From Burkholderiales bacterium RIFCSPLOWO2_12_FULL_65_40 (GTDB taxonomy: Bacteria > Pseudomonadota > Gammaproteobacteria > Burkholderiales > Burkholderiaceae_C), in assembly GCA_001770955.1 (NCBI GenBank), contig MESL01000035.1:163875-227874 (forward strand): 64,000 nucleotides of DNA. The letters are read 5' to 3'. Positions 22,143-31,349 of the stretch are shown piece after piece. The notes under the pieces are model-generated. The model worked only from the letters and a program-made list of their open reading frames with translations, was not told the origin of the DNA and did not search any database. Each line of letters begins with the position of its first letter. Positions within the stretch are counted from its first letter, which is position 1. Both the position numbers and the translations under genes were made by a program.

Positions 22143-23687
22143 ATGAGTCTTGCTTTGGTGCAAAGCCGCGCCCTGCTGGGGTTGCAGGCGCCCCCGGTCA
22201 CCGTTGAAGTGCACCTGGCCAACGGCTTGCCCAGCTTCACGCTGGTGGGCTTGGCCGACGTGGAGGTGAAAGAGGCACGCGAGCGCGTGCGCTCGGCGCT
22301 GCAGAACGCGGGGCTGGAGTTTCCGCACAACAAGCGCATCACCGTCAACCTGGCCCCGGCCGACCTGCCCAAGGACTCGGGGCGGTTCGATCTGCCGATC
22401 GCGCTGGGCATCCTGGCGGCCAGCGGCCAGATCGATGCGGCCCGCCTGACCGGGTTTGAATTTGCGGGGGAGCTTTCGCTCTCGGGCGAGTTGCGCCCGG
22501 TGCGCGGCGCGCTGGCCACCAGCCTGGCACTGCGCGCGCTGCCCCAGGGCGTGCGCCTGGTGCTGCCGCCGGGCAGCGCCGAAGAGGCCGCGCTGGTGCC
22601 CGATGCCCAGGTCTGGCGTGCACGGCATTTGCTGGATGTGGTGCAGCAGTTTCTGCCACCCGGCACGGCTGCGGATGGCCAGGCCCCCGTGGCGGACGAT
22701 GGGGGCTGGGCGCGCATGCAGGCCACTCCCTTGCAGCCGGGCAACGTGCATGCCGACCTGGCCGACGTGAAGGGCCAGGCCGCCGCCAAACGCGCGCTGG
22801 AGATCGCCGCCGCCGGGGGGCACAGTCTGCTCTTGATGGGGCCGCCGGGTTCGGGCAAGTCGATGCTGGCGCAGCGCTTTGCCGGGGTGCTGCCCGACAT
22901 GACGGTGGACGAAGCCCTGGAAAGCGCCGCCGTCGCCAGTCTGGCGGGGCGTTTTGCGCTGGAGCGCTGGGCCGTCCGCCCCACCTGCAGTCCGCACCAT
23001 ACGGCGAGTGCGGTGGCGCTGGTGGGCGGAGGCTCGCCACCACGCCCGGGCGAAATCTCGCTGGCGCACCACGGGGTGTTGTTTCTGGACGAACTGCCCG
23101 AGTTTCCCCGCGCTGCCCTCGAAGCGCTGCGCGAGCCGCTGGAGACGGGCCACATCACCATTGCCCGCGCGGCCCAGCGCGCCGAGTTTCCGGCACGCTT
23201 CCAGATGATTGCCGCCATGAACCCCTGCCCCTGCGGCTACCGGGGTGCCCCCCAGCGCGCCTGCCGCTGCACGCCCGACCAGGTGGCGCGCTACCAGGCC
23301 AAACTCAGCGGCCCGCTCCTCGACCGCATCGACCTGCATGTCGAGGTGCCCGCCCTGGCGCCGCAGGAACTGCTGAGCGCGCCTGCAGGCGAATCCACTG
23401 CGGCGATCCGGGCGCGCGTGGCGCAGGCCCGCCAGCGGGCCACGGAGCGCCAGGGCCAGCCCAATCAGGCCCTGCAGGGCCAGGCCATCGACGCCCATGT
23501 GCTGCTCGAACCGGCGGCCGCACAGTTCTTGCAGACGGCTGCCGCGCGGCTGGGCTGGTCGGCCCGTGCCACCCACCGTGCCCTGAAGGTGGCACGCACC
23601 ATCGCCGATCTGGCGGGCGCGCAGCACACCCAGGTGGCGCATGTCGCCGAGGCCATGCAGTACCGCCGGTCGCTGCACGGCGGATAG
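22143..23687 (+). CDS. comM: YifB/ComM family AAA+ ATPase
   Basis: Protein of 514 residues. An N-terminal Lon-protease-like domain (residues 1-160) precedes the Mg-chelatase-type AAA+ module with Walker A GPPGSGKSMLAQR near residue 235 and Walker B GVLFLDELPEF near residue 310; a CPCGYRG cysteine motif follows. ComM is a branch-migration helicase that promotes integration of incoming DNA during natural transformation. Start at 22143 (MSLALVQSRALLG) fits the family. Divergent from the porin operon. Confidence 0.92.
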   Translation: MSLALVQSRALLGLQAPPVTVEVHLANGLPSFTLVGLADVEVKEARERVRSALQNAGLEFPHNKRITVNLAPADLPKDSGRFDLPIALGILAASGQIDAARLTGFEFAGELSLSGELRPVRGALATSLALRALPQGVRLVLPPGSAEEAALVPDAQVWRARHLLDVVQQFLPPGTAADGQAPVADDGGWARMQATPLQPGNVHADLADVKGQAAAKRALEIAAAGGHSLLLMGPPGSGKSMLAQRFAGVLPDMTVDEALESAAVASLAGRFALERWAVRPTCSPHHTASAVALVGGGSPPRPGEISLAHHGVLFLDELPEFPRAALEALREPLETGHITIARAAQRAEFPARFQMIAAMNPCPCGYRGAPQRACRCTPDQVARYQAKLSGPLLDRIDLHVEVPALAPQELLSAPAGESTAAIRARVAQARQRATERQGQPNQALQGQAIDAHVLLEPAAAQFLQTAAARLGWSARATHRALKVARTIADLAGAQHTQVAHVAEAMQYRRSLHGG

Positions 23688-23779
23688 TGTTCCTTTGGGC
23701 GCTGCCATTGGGTACAGTGGCGCTGTCCGGTCGCCCCCCATGCCCGGTACGGGGCTCGGCTTACAGGAAAGGCAACACC

Positions 23780-24346
23780 ATGCAGATTTCGCGTTTGATC
23801 GTCTCCACCGCTGCACTGGCCCTGCTGGCCGGCATGGCGGGGGGTGCCAGTGCCCAGCAGAAAATGCGCCCGGGCCTATGGGAGCACAGCGTCAACATGA
23901 AGAGCCAGAGCGGCCAGATGGAGGCCGCCATGGCCGAGATGCAGAAGTCCCTGGCCAGCATGCCGCCCGAACAGCGCAAGCAGATGGAACAGATGATGGC
24001 CCAGCAGGGCGTGGGCATGGGGCCCAAGGGCCAGACCGTGAAGGTTTGCATCACGAAGGAGCAGGCGGACCTGGACAACATTCCGCAGCAGGAAGGCTGC
24101 ACGCAGAAGGTGCAGCGTGTGGACGCCAGCACCATGAAAGTGGCCTTCAGCTGCAAGGGCGGCCAGGGCCAGCCGCCGTCGAGTGGCGAGGGCACGATCA
24201 CCATGCAGGGGCCCACGGCCTACACCGGCCAGTTCCGCTTCAAGACCCAGAACCAGGGCAAGCCCGAGCAGATCGACATGGCGCAGTCCGGCAAATGGCT
24301 GTCGGAGAACTGTGGCGCCATCAAGCCCATGCCGATGGGACGCTGA
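23780..24346 (+). CDS. DUF3617 family exported protein
   Basis: Protein of 188 residues with a signal peptide (cleavage near GGASAQ, residue 25), a KMRPGLWEHSVNMK segment and a Met/Gln-rich helix at about 40-75, matching the DUF3617 family of periplasmic proteins of unknown function. Two conserved cysteine pairs (VCITKEQ/EGCTQK and FSCKGG/ENCGA) probably form disulfides. AGGAAAGG precedes the ATG. It is followed by a one-base gap and the next gene. Confidence 0.8.
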   Translation: MQISRLIVSTAALALLAGMAGGASAQQKMRPGLWEHSVNMKSQSGQMEAAMAEMQKSLASMPPEQRKQMEQMMAQQGVGMGPKGQTVKVCITKEQADLDNIPQQEGCTQKVQRVDASTMKVAFSCKGGQGQPPSSGEGTITMQGPTAYTGQFRFKTQNQGKPEQIDMAQSGKWLSENCGAIKPMPMGR

Positions 24347-24347
24347 A

Positions 24348-24662
24348 ATGGAATTTGCCAACACCCCCGCGCCGCCTTATTACGCGGTGATCTTCACCAA
24401 CCTGCGCACCGAGGGCGACCAGGGCTATGGCGCGATGGCCGAGCGCATGGTGGAACTTGCGGCGCAGCAGCCGGGTTTTCTGGGTGTGGAGTCGGTGCGC
24501 GACGGCCTGGGCATCACGGTGTCGTACTGGGCCGATCTGGAGTCCATCGCCGCCTGGAAGGCGAATGCCGAGCATCTGCAGGCCCAGCGCCTGGGCCACG
24601 AGAAGTGGTACGCGGGCTTCAAGACGCGTATTGCGCGCGTGGAGCGCGACTACGGCATGTAG
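24348..24662 (+). CDS. antibiotic biosynthesis monooxygenase (ABM) domain protein
   Basis: Small ferredoxin-like-fold protein of 104 residues. The pattern YYAVIFTNLRT...MVELAAQQPGFLGVES...ISYW-type strand (GITVSYWADLESIAAWK) matches the ABM/heme-oxygenase-like family (DUF-type stress-responsive dimers). Catalytic role not visible. It starts one base after the DUF3617 stop and converges on rsmE, with five bases between stops. Confidence 0.78.
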   Translation: MEFANTPAPPYYAVIFTNLRTEGDQGYGAMAERMVELAAQQPGFLGVESVRDGLGITVSYWADLESIAAWKANAEHLQAQRLGHEKWYAGFKTRIARVERDYGM

Positions 24663-24667
24663 CCCCT

Positions 24668-25393
24668 CTATTCCAGCGTGAGCGCGGCCAACGCGGCCAG
24701 CGGCGCGGTTTCGGCGCGCAGCACGCGGGTGCCCAGGGTCACGGGCGCGAAGCCGTGCGCCAGCGCCCGTTCTTCTTCGCCGGTGCTCAGGCCGCCCTCG
24801 GGGCCGGAGAGAAACGTCAGCGCGCCGCCGCCAGGTGCTGCCGCGCGCAGCGGCCGGGTGCCCGGGCGCAGCGACAGCAGCAGGCGCGTGCTGTCGTGGG
24901 GCGGCAGGCGCAGCCAGTCTGCCAGGCTGGTGGCCGGGTGGATCAACGGTACGCGGTTGCGCCCGCACTGCTCGCAGGCGGCCACGGCCACGGCCTGCCA
25001 GTGGGCAAGCTTCTTGTCAGCGCGCTCGCCCTTCAATTTGAGCACGCTGCGCTCGGCCAGCAGCGGCGTGATGCTCGCCACCCCCAGTTCGGTGGCTTTT
25101 TCCACCAGCCAGTCCATGCGTTCGTTGGCGGTGATGCCCGCCAGCAGGTGCACGGCGCGCGGCGCCTCGCGCTCGACGGCGTGGAGGGCCCCGACCAGCA
25201 CGCGCACCGTGCTGCGGCCCATGTGGGTGATGGCGGCGTCGAACTCGCCGCCGGGGCCATCCGCACCGCCGTGGAACAGCGTGATGGCTTCGCCCGGCTG
25301 CATGCGCAGCACCTGCACATGGCGCGCGGCACCGGGGGGCAGTTCGATCTCCAGGCCGGGAGCCAGGTCAGCGGGGCAGTGAAAGCGCGGCAT
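24668..25393 (-). CDS. rsmE: 16S rRNA (uracil1498-N3)-methyltransferase
   Basis: SPOUT methyltransferase of 241 residues. N-terminal PUA-like domain (residues 1-70) and C-terminal trefoil-knot domain with FLSGPEGGLSTGEEE near residue 190 and LGTRVLRAETAPLAAL near the end. It methylates U1498 of 16S rRNA. Separated from amgK by a repeat element. Confidence 0.93.
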   Translation of the reverse strand: MPRFHCPADLAPGLEIELPPGAARHVQVLRMQPGEAITLFHGGADGPGGEFDAAITHMGRSTVRVLVGALHAVEREAPRAVHLLAGITANERMDWLVEKATELGVASITPLLAERSVLKLKGERADKKLAHWQAVAVAACEQCGRNRVPLIHPATSLADWLRLPPHDSTRLLLSLRPGTRPLRAAAPGGGALTFLSGPEGGLSTGEEERALAHGFAPVTLGTRVLRAETAPLAALAALTLE

Positions 25394-25401
25394 TCAGTCC
25401 T

Positions 25402-25457
25402 ATATCAATAGCTGCTAGCGCTTATAGGGTAAGCGCTGGAGGCCAATTCTGCTTAAA
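25402..25457 (+). repeat. dispersed repeat family 1
   Basis: ATATCAATAGCTGCTAGCG, CTTATAGGGTAAGCGCTGGA and GGCCAATTCTGC: the best-preserved copy in the window, with the palindromic TAGCGCTTA/TAAGCGCT arms. It fills the gap between rsmE and amgK on the minus strand. Confidence 0.8.
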
Positions 25458-25471
25458 GATTTTGTGTGTGT

Positions 25472-26599
25472 TCACACACGCCCAAAGGCATAGCCCATGG
25501 CGACTTCGGTGCCCTCGATCTGGTCGATGAGCTTGCGCAGCGGTCCCAGCTCGCGGTAGCGGTCGGTGGTGGTGCGGATGTAGTGCAGAAAGCGCGGCGT
25601 GTCCTGCAGGTACCTGGGCTTGCCGTCGCGCAGTGTCAGGCGGGCAAAGATGCCGGCCACCTTCAGGTGGCGCTGCAGGCCCATCCATTCGACGCTGCGG
25701 TAGAACTCGCCAAAGTCCGCGCCCCAGCCGCTGGCGCTGCTGGCGCCCACCAGGCCGGCCTTGCGCGCCTTTTCCCAGTAACGCACGGTAATGTCGATGA
25801 CGAAGTTTTCGTCCCAGCTGATGAAGGCGTCGCGCAGCAGGCTGGCGATGTCGTAGGTGATGGGGCCGTAGACCGCATCCTGAAAGTCGAGCACGCCCAG
25901 CGGGCCGCCGGGCGTGGTGGGCACCATCAGGTTGCGGGTCATGAAGTCGCGGTGCACGAACACGCTGGGCGCGGCCAGGTTGTGCGCCACGATACGGTTG
26001 AAGGCGTGGTCCAGCACGGCTTGCTGCGCGGCGTCCAGCGTGGTGCCGCGGTGCCGTGCGATGTACCAGTCCGGGAACAGCGCCAGCTCGCGCCGCAGCA
26101 GGGCCTCGTCATACGGCGGCAGCACGCCGGGGCGCGACGCCAGTTGCCACTGCAGCAGGGCGTCGGTGGCCTGCTGGTACCAGGCGAAGGCGTCCTGGGG
26201 GCGCTCGGGGTCGAGCGCTTCAATCAGCGTCTGCGCGCCCAGGTCGGACAGCAGCATGAAGCCCTGCGCCTCGTCCCAGGCCAGGATCTGCGGCACGTTC
26301 AGCCCGGCCGCCTGCATCAGCGACTGCACCTGCACGAAAGGGCGGCAGTCTTCCTTGTCGGGCGGCGCGTCCATCACGATGCAGCTCTGGCCCGGCGTGG
26401 AGGTGTCCACACGCAGGTAGCGGCGAAAGCTGGCGTCGGCGGACGCAGGGCGCAGGCTGGTGCTGTGCAGGCCGTGCGCGGCGGCCAGGGGGGCCAGCCA
26501 GGCGTCGAACGCGGCGTGGCGCCGGGCATCGGGCCAGACAACGGCCGCCGACGCAGGGGTGGAAGAAGGGGCGGGAGCGGGGGAAGTGGGGTGGCTCAT
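25472..26599 (-). CDS. amgK: aminoglycoside phosphotransferase family kinase, AmgK-like
   Basis: Kinase of 375 residues with the APH fold: catalytic loop VFVHRDFMTRNLMV near residue 226 and metal-binding GVLDFQDAVYGP near residue 247. Divergent placement from lptD-surA-rsmA is where the cell-wall sugar kinase AmgK is found in Pseudomonas and Burkholderiales; AmgK phosphorylates N-acetylmuramate/N-acetylglucosamine in peptidoglycan recycling. The partner nucleotidyltransferase gene murU does not follow; rsmE does. Assignment rests on fold plus context. Confidence 0.75.
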   Translation of the reverse strand: MSHPTSPAPAPSSTPASAAVVWPDARRHAAFDAWLAPLAAAHGLHSTSLRPASADASFRRYLRVDTSTPGQSCIVMDAPPDKEDCRPFVQVQSLMQAAGLNVPQILAWDEAQGFMLLSDLGAQTLIEALDPERPQDAFAWYQQATDALLQWQLASRPGVLPPYDEALLRRELALFPDWYIARHRGTTLDAAQQAVLDHAFNRIVAHNLAAPSVFVHRDFMTRNLMVPTTPGGPLGVLDFQDAVYGPITYDIASLLRDAFISWDENFVIDITVRYWEKARKAGLVGASSASGWGADFGEFYRSVEWMGLQRHLKVAGIFARLTLRDGKPRYLQDTPRFLHYIRTTTDRYRELGPLRKLIDQIEGTEVAMGYAFGRV

Positions 26600-26690
26600 G
26601 GATAATCGGATTCTACAAACCCGGCCCGTCTGGCGCGGGTGGCTGGCGGGTGCTCTCTGGGCACCCGGCGCGGCCTGTTGCCATGGACCG

Positions 26691-29123
26691 ATGACCCCCT
26701 TGCCTGATCTGCACCGTCCCTCTTTCCTGCCGTATGCACCGCACCGTGCTGCGCATGGCATGGCTGCGCCGATGAAGCCGCTGCGCATGGCCGTGGTCCA
26801 GTGGGCGGTCGGCATGCTGTGCGGGGGGCCGCTGGCGGCTCTGGCGCAGCCCGACGCCTGGGAGGCGCCCACGCCGTTGCGGCCGTCCCCGATGCTGGGC
26901 GAAACCATCCCCGAGGCCGTGCGCTCGCAGCTCCCGGTGTTCGTCTTTGGCGAACGCATCACCGGCCAGCCCGATGTGCGCGCCGAGATCGAAGGCAACG
27001 CCGAATTGCGCCGGGGCGACACCGTGATCCGTGCCGAGCGCATGGAGTACACCGTGCCCGACGACATGGCCCGCGCTTCGGGGCAGGTGCGCATCCACCG
27101 CGCCGGCAACGTGTACGAGGGCGCGGCACTGGAGTTGCGCGTGAATGCCTTCGAGGGCTTCTTCACCGATGCGCGCTACCGGTTTTTGCGCAATGGCGCG
27201 CATGGTGACGCCGTGCGCGTGGATTTCATCGACCGCGACCGCGCCGATGTGCACCACGCCACCTACACGACCTGCACGCGCGAGGAAGGCGCGGCCTGGC
27301 GGCCGGACTGGGTGCTGCGGGCCGACCGCATCCACCTGGACCAGGCCGAAGAGGTCGGCTCGGCCGAGAACGCGGTGCTGGAGTTCAAGGGCGTGCCGCT
27401 GCTGCCCATTCCGTACATCAGCTTTCCGCTGTCGGACAAGCGCAAGTCGGGCCTTCTGCCGCCCACCGTGGGCCTGGACAGCGTCAACGGTTTTGAATAC
27501 GCGCAGCCCTATTACTGGAATATCGCGCCCAACCGCGACGCCACGCTGCAAGCGGCCATCATGGCCAAGCGCGGCCTGCAGCTGGGGGGCGAGTTCCGCT
27601 ACCTGGAGCCCACCTACCAGGGCCAGCTGCGCGCCGATGTCCTGCCAAGCGACCGCCTGCGCGACCGCACGCGCTGGAGCTATGGCCTGCAGCACAGCGG
27701 CGTGATCGGCTCGCCCCTGGGCGGGCTGGGGGTGAACCTCAACATCCAGCGCGTGAGCGACGACAACTACTGGCGCGATTTCGCCCGCGGCTCGCAGCAG
27801 CTGGCGCAGCTGGCGCAGCGCCTGCTGCCAGGCGATGCCCAGCTGTCCTGGGCCGAGGGCGATATGTCGATGCGTTTGCGCACCCTGAAATGGCAGACCC
27901 TGCAGGACGTGACGGCGCCCATCGTGCCGCCTTACGACCGTCTGCCGCAATGGCAATGGCGGTATGCACCCACCCAGCTGGGCGGCGGCTTCGATGCCAG
28001 CGTGGAGCTGGATGCGACGCGTTTCCAGGCGGACCGCAGCCGCACCGGCCAGCCCAATGCCCAGCGCAGCTATGCGCTGGCGCAGATCAGCCGGCCGTTT
28101 CTGGCGCCCCAGGGCTTCATCACCCCGCGCGTGCAATTGCACGCCAGCCACTACCAGTTCGACAGCGTGCTGGCCAACGGCGCGCGTTCGTTCAACCGCG
28201 CGTTGCCTACTGTCAGCCTCGACAGCGGCCTGTTCTTCGAGCGCGACACGCAGTATTTCGGCCGCGCCTTCCTGCAAACGCTGGAGCCGCGCGCCTTCTA
28301 CACCTACACGCCCTACCGCGACCAGCGCCTGCTGCCGGTGTACGACACTGCCGCGAACGATTTCAACTTCGCCACCATCTACACCGAAAACGCTTTTGGT
28401 GGTCAGGATCGCATCGCCGACAACAACCTGCTGACGCTGGGTGCGACCACCCGGCTGCTCGACCCCGCCACCGGGGCCGAGGCCGCGCGCTTTGGTGTGG
28501 CGCAGCGGCTGCGCTTTTCCGACCAGAACGTCACTTTGCCTGGGGCCCCGGCCGTGAGTGAGCGCCTGTCCGACGTGATGCTGGGCGCGGCCGTGAATTG
28601 GACGCCGCAATGGGGCATGGATTCCACGGTGCAGTTCAACCAGAAGACCGGACGCTCGATCCGCTCGACCATCGGCGCGCGCTACCAGCCTGGCGATTAC
28701 CGGGTGGTCAGCGCCGCCTACCGCCTGCAACGCGGCACCAGCGAACAGGTCGATGTAGGCTGGCAGTGGCCGCTGAACAGCCTCTGGGGAGATGCGGGGA
28801 CAGGCAGCAAGCCGAGCGGGTCGCAAGGGCGCTGGTACAGCGTCGGGCGCCTGAACTACAGCCTGCAGGACCGCAAACTGGTGGATACCGTGGTGGGGTT
28901 CGAGTACGACAGCTGCTGCTGGATCGGCCGGGTGGTGCTCGAACGCCTGCAGAACAGCCAGACCACGTCCAACACGCGCCTGCTGTTCCAGATCGAATTC
29001 GTCGGTTTCTCGCGCCTGAGCCTGGGCTCGAACCCGCTGTCCAGCCTCAAGCAGAATATCCCCGGCTACCGCTACCTGCGCGATCAGGTCAGCACCCCCA
29101 GCCGTTTCAGCAACTACGACTAA
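26691..29123 (+). CDS. lptD: LPS-assembly protein LptD
   Basis: Outer membrane protein of 810 residues (from ATG 26691). After a signal peptide ending at ALAQ comes an OstA-like periplasmic beta-jellyroll (GNAELRRGDTVIRAERMEY) and a C-terminal barrel. Paired cysteines occur at TTCTREEG and near the end at DSCCW, as needed for LptD disulfides. LptD with LptE inserts LPS in the outer leaflet. Alternative starts at 26760 and 26772 would begin nearer the signal peptide. Followed by surA after 16 bases. Confidence 0.92.
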   Translation: MTPLPDLHRPSFLPYAPHRAAHGMAAPMKPLRMAVVQWAVGMLCGGPLAALAQPDAWEAPTPLRPSPMLGETIPEAVRSQLPVFVFGERITGQPDVRAEIEGNAELRRGDTVIRAERMEYTVPDDMARASGQVRIHRAGNVYEGAALELRVNAFEGFFTDARYRFLRNGAHGDAVRVDFIDRDRADVHHATYTTCTREEGAAWRPDWVLRADRIHLDQAEEVGSAENAVLEFKGVPLLPIPYISFPLSDKRKSGLLPPTVGLDSVNGFEYAQPYYWNIAPNRDATLQAAIMAKRGLQLGGEFRYLEPTYQGQLRADVLPSDRLRDRTRWSYGLQHSGVIGSPLGGLGVNLNIQRVSDDNYWRDFARGSQQLAQLAQRLLPGDAQLSWAEGDMSMRLRTLKWQTLQDVTAPIVPPYDRLPQWQWRYAPTQLGGGFDASVELDATRFQADRSRTGQPNAQRSYALAQISRPFLAPQGFITPRVQLHASHYQFDSVLANGARSFNRALPTVSLDSGLFFERDTQYFGRAFLQTLEPRAFYTYTPYRDQRLLPVYDTAANDFNFATIYTENAFGGQDRIADNNLLTLGATTRLLDPATGAEAARFGVAQRLRFSDQNVTLPGAPAVSERLSDVMLGAAVNWTPQWGMDSTVQFNQKTGRSIRSTIGARYQPGDYRVVSAAYRLQRGTSEQVDVGWQWPLNSLWGDAGTGSKPSGSQGRWYSVGRLNYSLQDRKLVDTVVGFEYDSCCWIGRVVLERLQNSQTTSNTRLLFQIEFVGFSRLSLGSNPLSSLKQNIPGYRYLRDQVSTPSRFSNYD

Positions 29124-29139
29124 CGCACACCGACAGACC

Positions 29140-30516
29140 ATGAATCCACGTGCTATTGCCATCGGCCTTGTCTGCCTGGCCTCTTTTGTGTCGCAGGGCG
29201 CGGTTGCGCAAGGGGTGCGTCTGCCCGGGGCGTCAGGCATGGGGGGCGTGCGCCTTCCCGCACCCGGCACCGAGGCACCGGCAGGCCCCAGACAGGCCGA
29301 CTTTATTGTCGCCGTCGTCAATTCCGAGCCCGTGACCAACAGCGAGGTGCGCACCCGCATGGGCCGCCTGCAGCGCCAGGTGGCCCGCCAGGGCGGTGCC
29401 CAGCCGCCTCTGGAATTGCTGGCGCGCGAGGCACTGGAGCAGCTCATCCAGGAGCTGGCCCTGGTGCAACTGGCCCGCGAGAGCGGCATCGTTGTCGATG
29501 ATCTGGCAGTGGATCAGGCGGTGCAGAGCGTGGCGCGACAGAACGAGGTGTCCGCCGACGAGGTGTACCGGCGTCTGGCGGCCGATGGCGTTGCGCGCGA
29601 TACGTTCCGCCAGGAACTGCGCCGCCAGCTCATGCAGCAGCGCCTGCGCGAGCGCGAAGTGGATGCCCGGGTGCGCGTGAGCGAACCGGAGATCGATCAG
29701 TTCCTGCGGGAGCAGGCGAACGGGGCAGGGGCGCTCCCGACCGAGATCCAGCTGGGCCATGTGCTGGTGTCGGTGCCCGAGGGTGCCAGCCCCACCCAGG
29801 TGGCCACCGCCCAGGCCCGCGCCCAGGCTGTGGCCGACAAGGCCCGTGCGGGCAGTGATTTCGGGGCGCTGGCACGCGAATTTTCCGAAGCGCCCGAAGC
29901 GTCTGCCGGCGGTCTGATGGGGCTGCGACCGGCTGACCGCTACCCGGACCTGTTTGTCGAGGCTACCAAGGCGTTGCCGGTGGGCGGTGTCGCCGGACCG
30001 GTCCGTTCGGGTGCGGGTTTCCACGTGCTCAAAGTGGTGGACAAGACCCGGGCGGGAATGCCGACCACCGTGACGCAAAGCCATGCGCGCCACATTCTGC
30101 TGCGCACCAGCGCCCAGCTGACGGAGACGGCCGCCGCCGAAAGGCTCGCCGATTACCGCCGCCGTGTGCTGGCAGGGCAGGCCGATTTTGCTGCGCTGGC
30201 GCGCGAGCACTCACAGGATGCCAGCGCCAAACAGGGGGGCGACCTGGGCTGGTCGAACCCGGGCAGCTATGTGCCGGAGTTCGAGGAAACCATGAATGCG
30301 CTCAACACCGGCGACATCAGCCAGCCGCTGGTGTCGCGCTTTGGCGTGCACCTGATCCAGCTCATCGAGCGGCGCGAGATCCGGCTGACACCGCGCGAGC
30401 AGCGCGAGATGGTGCGCCAGGTCGTGCGCCAGAGGAAGATCGAAGAAGCGTATGCCACCTGGGTGCAGGAAGTTCGGGGCCGCGCCTACGTCGAGCTTCG
30501 CGACCCCCCGCAATAA
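29140..30516 (+). CDS. surA: periplasmic chaperone/peptidyl-prolyl isomerase SurA
   Basis: Protein of 458 residues. Signal peptide to AVAQ (residue 24), SurA N-terminal chaperone domain ([19 protein letters not shown] onward) and two parvulin domains beginning near [12 protein letters not shown] (about residue 205) and [13 protein letters not shown] (about 312). SurA escorts outer membrane proteins such as LptD, whose gene lies directly upstream. Confidence 0.94.
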   Translation: MNPRAIAIGLVCLASFVSQGAVAQGVRLPGASGMGGVRLPAPGTEAPAGPRQADFIVAVVNSEPVTNSEVRTRMGRLQRQVARQGGAQPPLELLAREALEQLIQELALVQLARESGIVVDDLAVDQAVQSVARQNEVSADEVYRRLAADGVARDTFRQELRRQLMQQRLREREVDARVRVSEPEIDQFLREQANGAGALPTEIQLGHVLVSVPEGASPTQVATAQARAQAVADKARAGSDFGALAREFSEAPEASAGGLMGLRPADRYPDLFVEATKALPVGGVAGPVRSGAGFHVLKVVDKTRAGMPTTVTQSHARHILLRTSAQLTETAAAERLADYRRRVLAGQADFAALAREHSQDASAKQGGDLGWSNPGSYVPEFEETMNALNTGDISQPLVSRFGVHLIQLIERREIRLTPREQREMVRQVVRQRKIEEAYATWVQEVRGRAYVELRDPPQ

Positions 30517-30523
30517 CGGCCGC

Positions 30524-31282
30524 ATGAAACATATTCCGCGCAAACGCTTCGGCCAGCACTTCCTGTCCGACCACGGCATCATCGACGCCATCGTCCAGGC
30601 CATCGCGCCGCAGCCGGGTGAGCCCATGGTCGAAATCGGGCCGGGCCTGGCGGCGCTGACGCAGCCGCTGGTCGAGCGCCTGGGGCGCCTGACGGTGATT
30701 GAGCTGGACCGCGATCTGGCCCTCCGCCTGCGGCTGCACGGGCAGCTCGATGTGATCGAATCCGATGTGCTGAAAGTGGACTTTGCGCAGGTTGCACAAG
30801 CGCTGAATGCTCCTAAAATCAGAGTGGTCGGCAATCTGCCCTACAACATCTCGACGCCCATCCTGTTCCATCTGCTGCGCTATGTGGATGTGATCGCGGA
30901 CCAGCATTTCATGCTGCAAAAGGAAGTCATCGACCGCATGGTGGGCAGCCCTGCCACCAGCGACTACGGCCGCCTGTCCGTCATGCTGCAGTGGCGCTAC
31001 GCGATGGAGAGCGTGCTCTTCGTCCCGCCCGAAAGCTTCGACCCGCCGCCGCGCGTGGACAGCGCTGTGGTGCGCATGGTGCCGCGCGCTGCGCCCGTGG
31101 TGCTCGACACCGGTGTGCTGGAAGAGATGGTGCAGGTGGCTTTCAGCCAGCGGCGCAAACTTCTGCGCCACACCCTCGGGCGCTGGCTGGAGGCGCGGGG
31201 CTTCGCGGGCACGTTCGATGTGCAGCGCCGCGCTGAGGAAGTGCCGGTGCACGAATACACGGCGCTGGCCGCCAGCCTGTAA
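30524..31282 (+). CDS. rsmA: 16S rRNA dimethyladenosine transferase RsmA
   Basis: Enzyme of 252 residues that dimethylates A1518 and A1519 of 16S rRNA (KsgA). N-terminal [12 protein letters not shown] motif [11 protein letters not shown] near residue 35 and catalytic NLPYNIS near residue 104 are present. ATG at 30524, seven bases after surA, completes the lptD-surA-rsmA operon. Confidence 0.95.
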   Translation: MKHIPRKRFGQHFLSDHGIIDAIVQAIAPQPGEPMVEIGPGLAALTQPLVERLGRLTVIELDRDLALRLRLHGQLDVIESDVLKVDFAQVAQALNAPKIRVVGNLPYNISTPILFHLLRYVDVIADQHFMLQKEVIDRMVGSPATSDYGRLSVMLQWRYAMESVLFVPPESFDPPPRVDSAVVRMVPRAAPVVLDTGVLEEMVQVAFSQRRKLLRHTLGRWLEARGFAGTFDVQRRAEEVPVHEYTALAASL

Positions 31283-31290
31283 GAACCTAA

Positions 31291-31327
31291 AGAAAAAGGC
31301 CCGACCGCTCATCGGAGCGGACGGGCC
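31291..31327 (-). terminator. intrinsic terminator of the apbE transcript
   Basis: On the minus strand, GGCCCG and CCGCTC arms (31298-31310 with 31315-31327) form a 12- to 13-pair stem around a four-base loop, followed by TTTTTCTTT. It serves apbE; toward the plus strand (rsmA) there is no T run. Confidence 0.8.
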
Positions 31328-31349
31328 CTTGTCGGAGCCGAAGGCTTGT

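Noticed and set aside
26613-29489. Minus-strand open frame of 958 codons opposite lptD
   Set aside because: Repetitive Ala/His/Arg/Gln-rich composition of an antisense shadow; lptD on the plus strand has clear family motifs.
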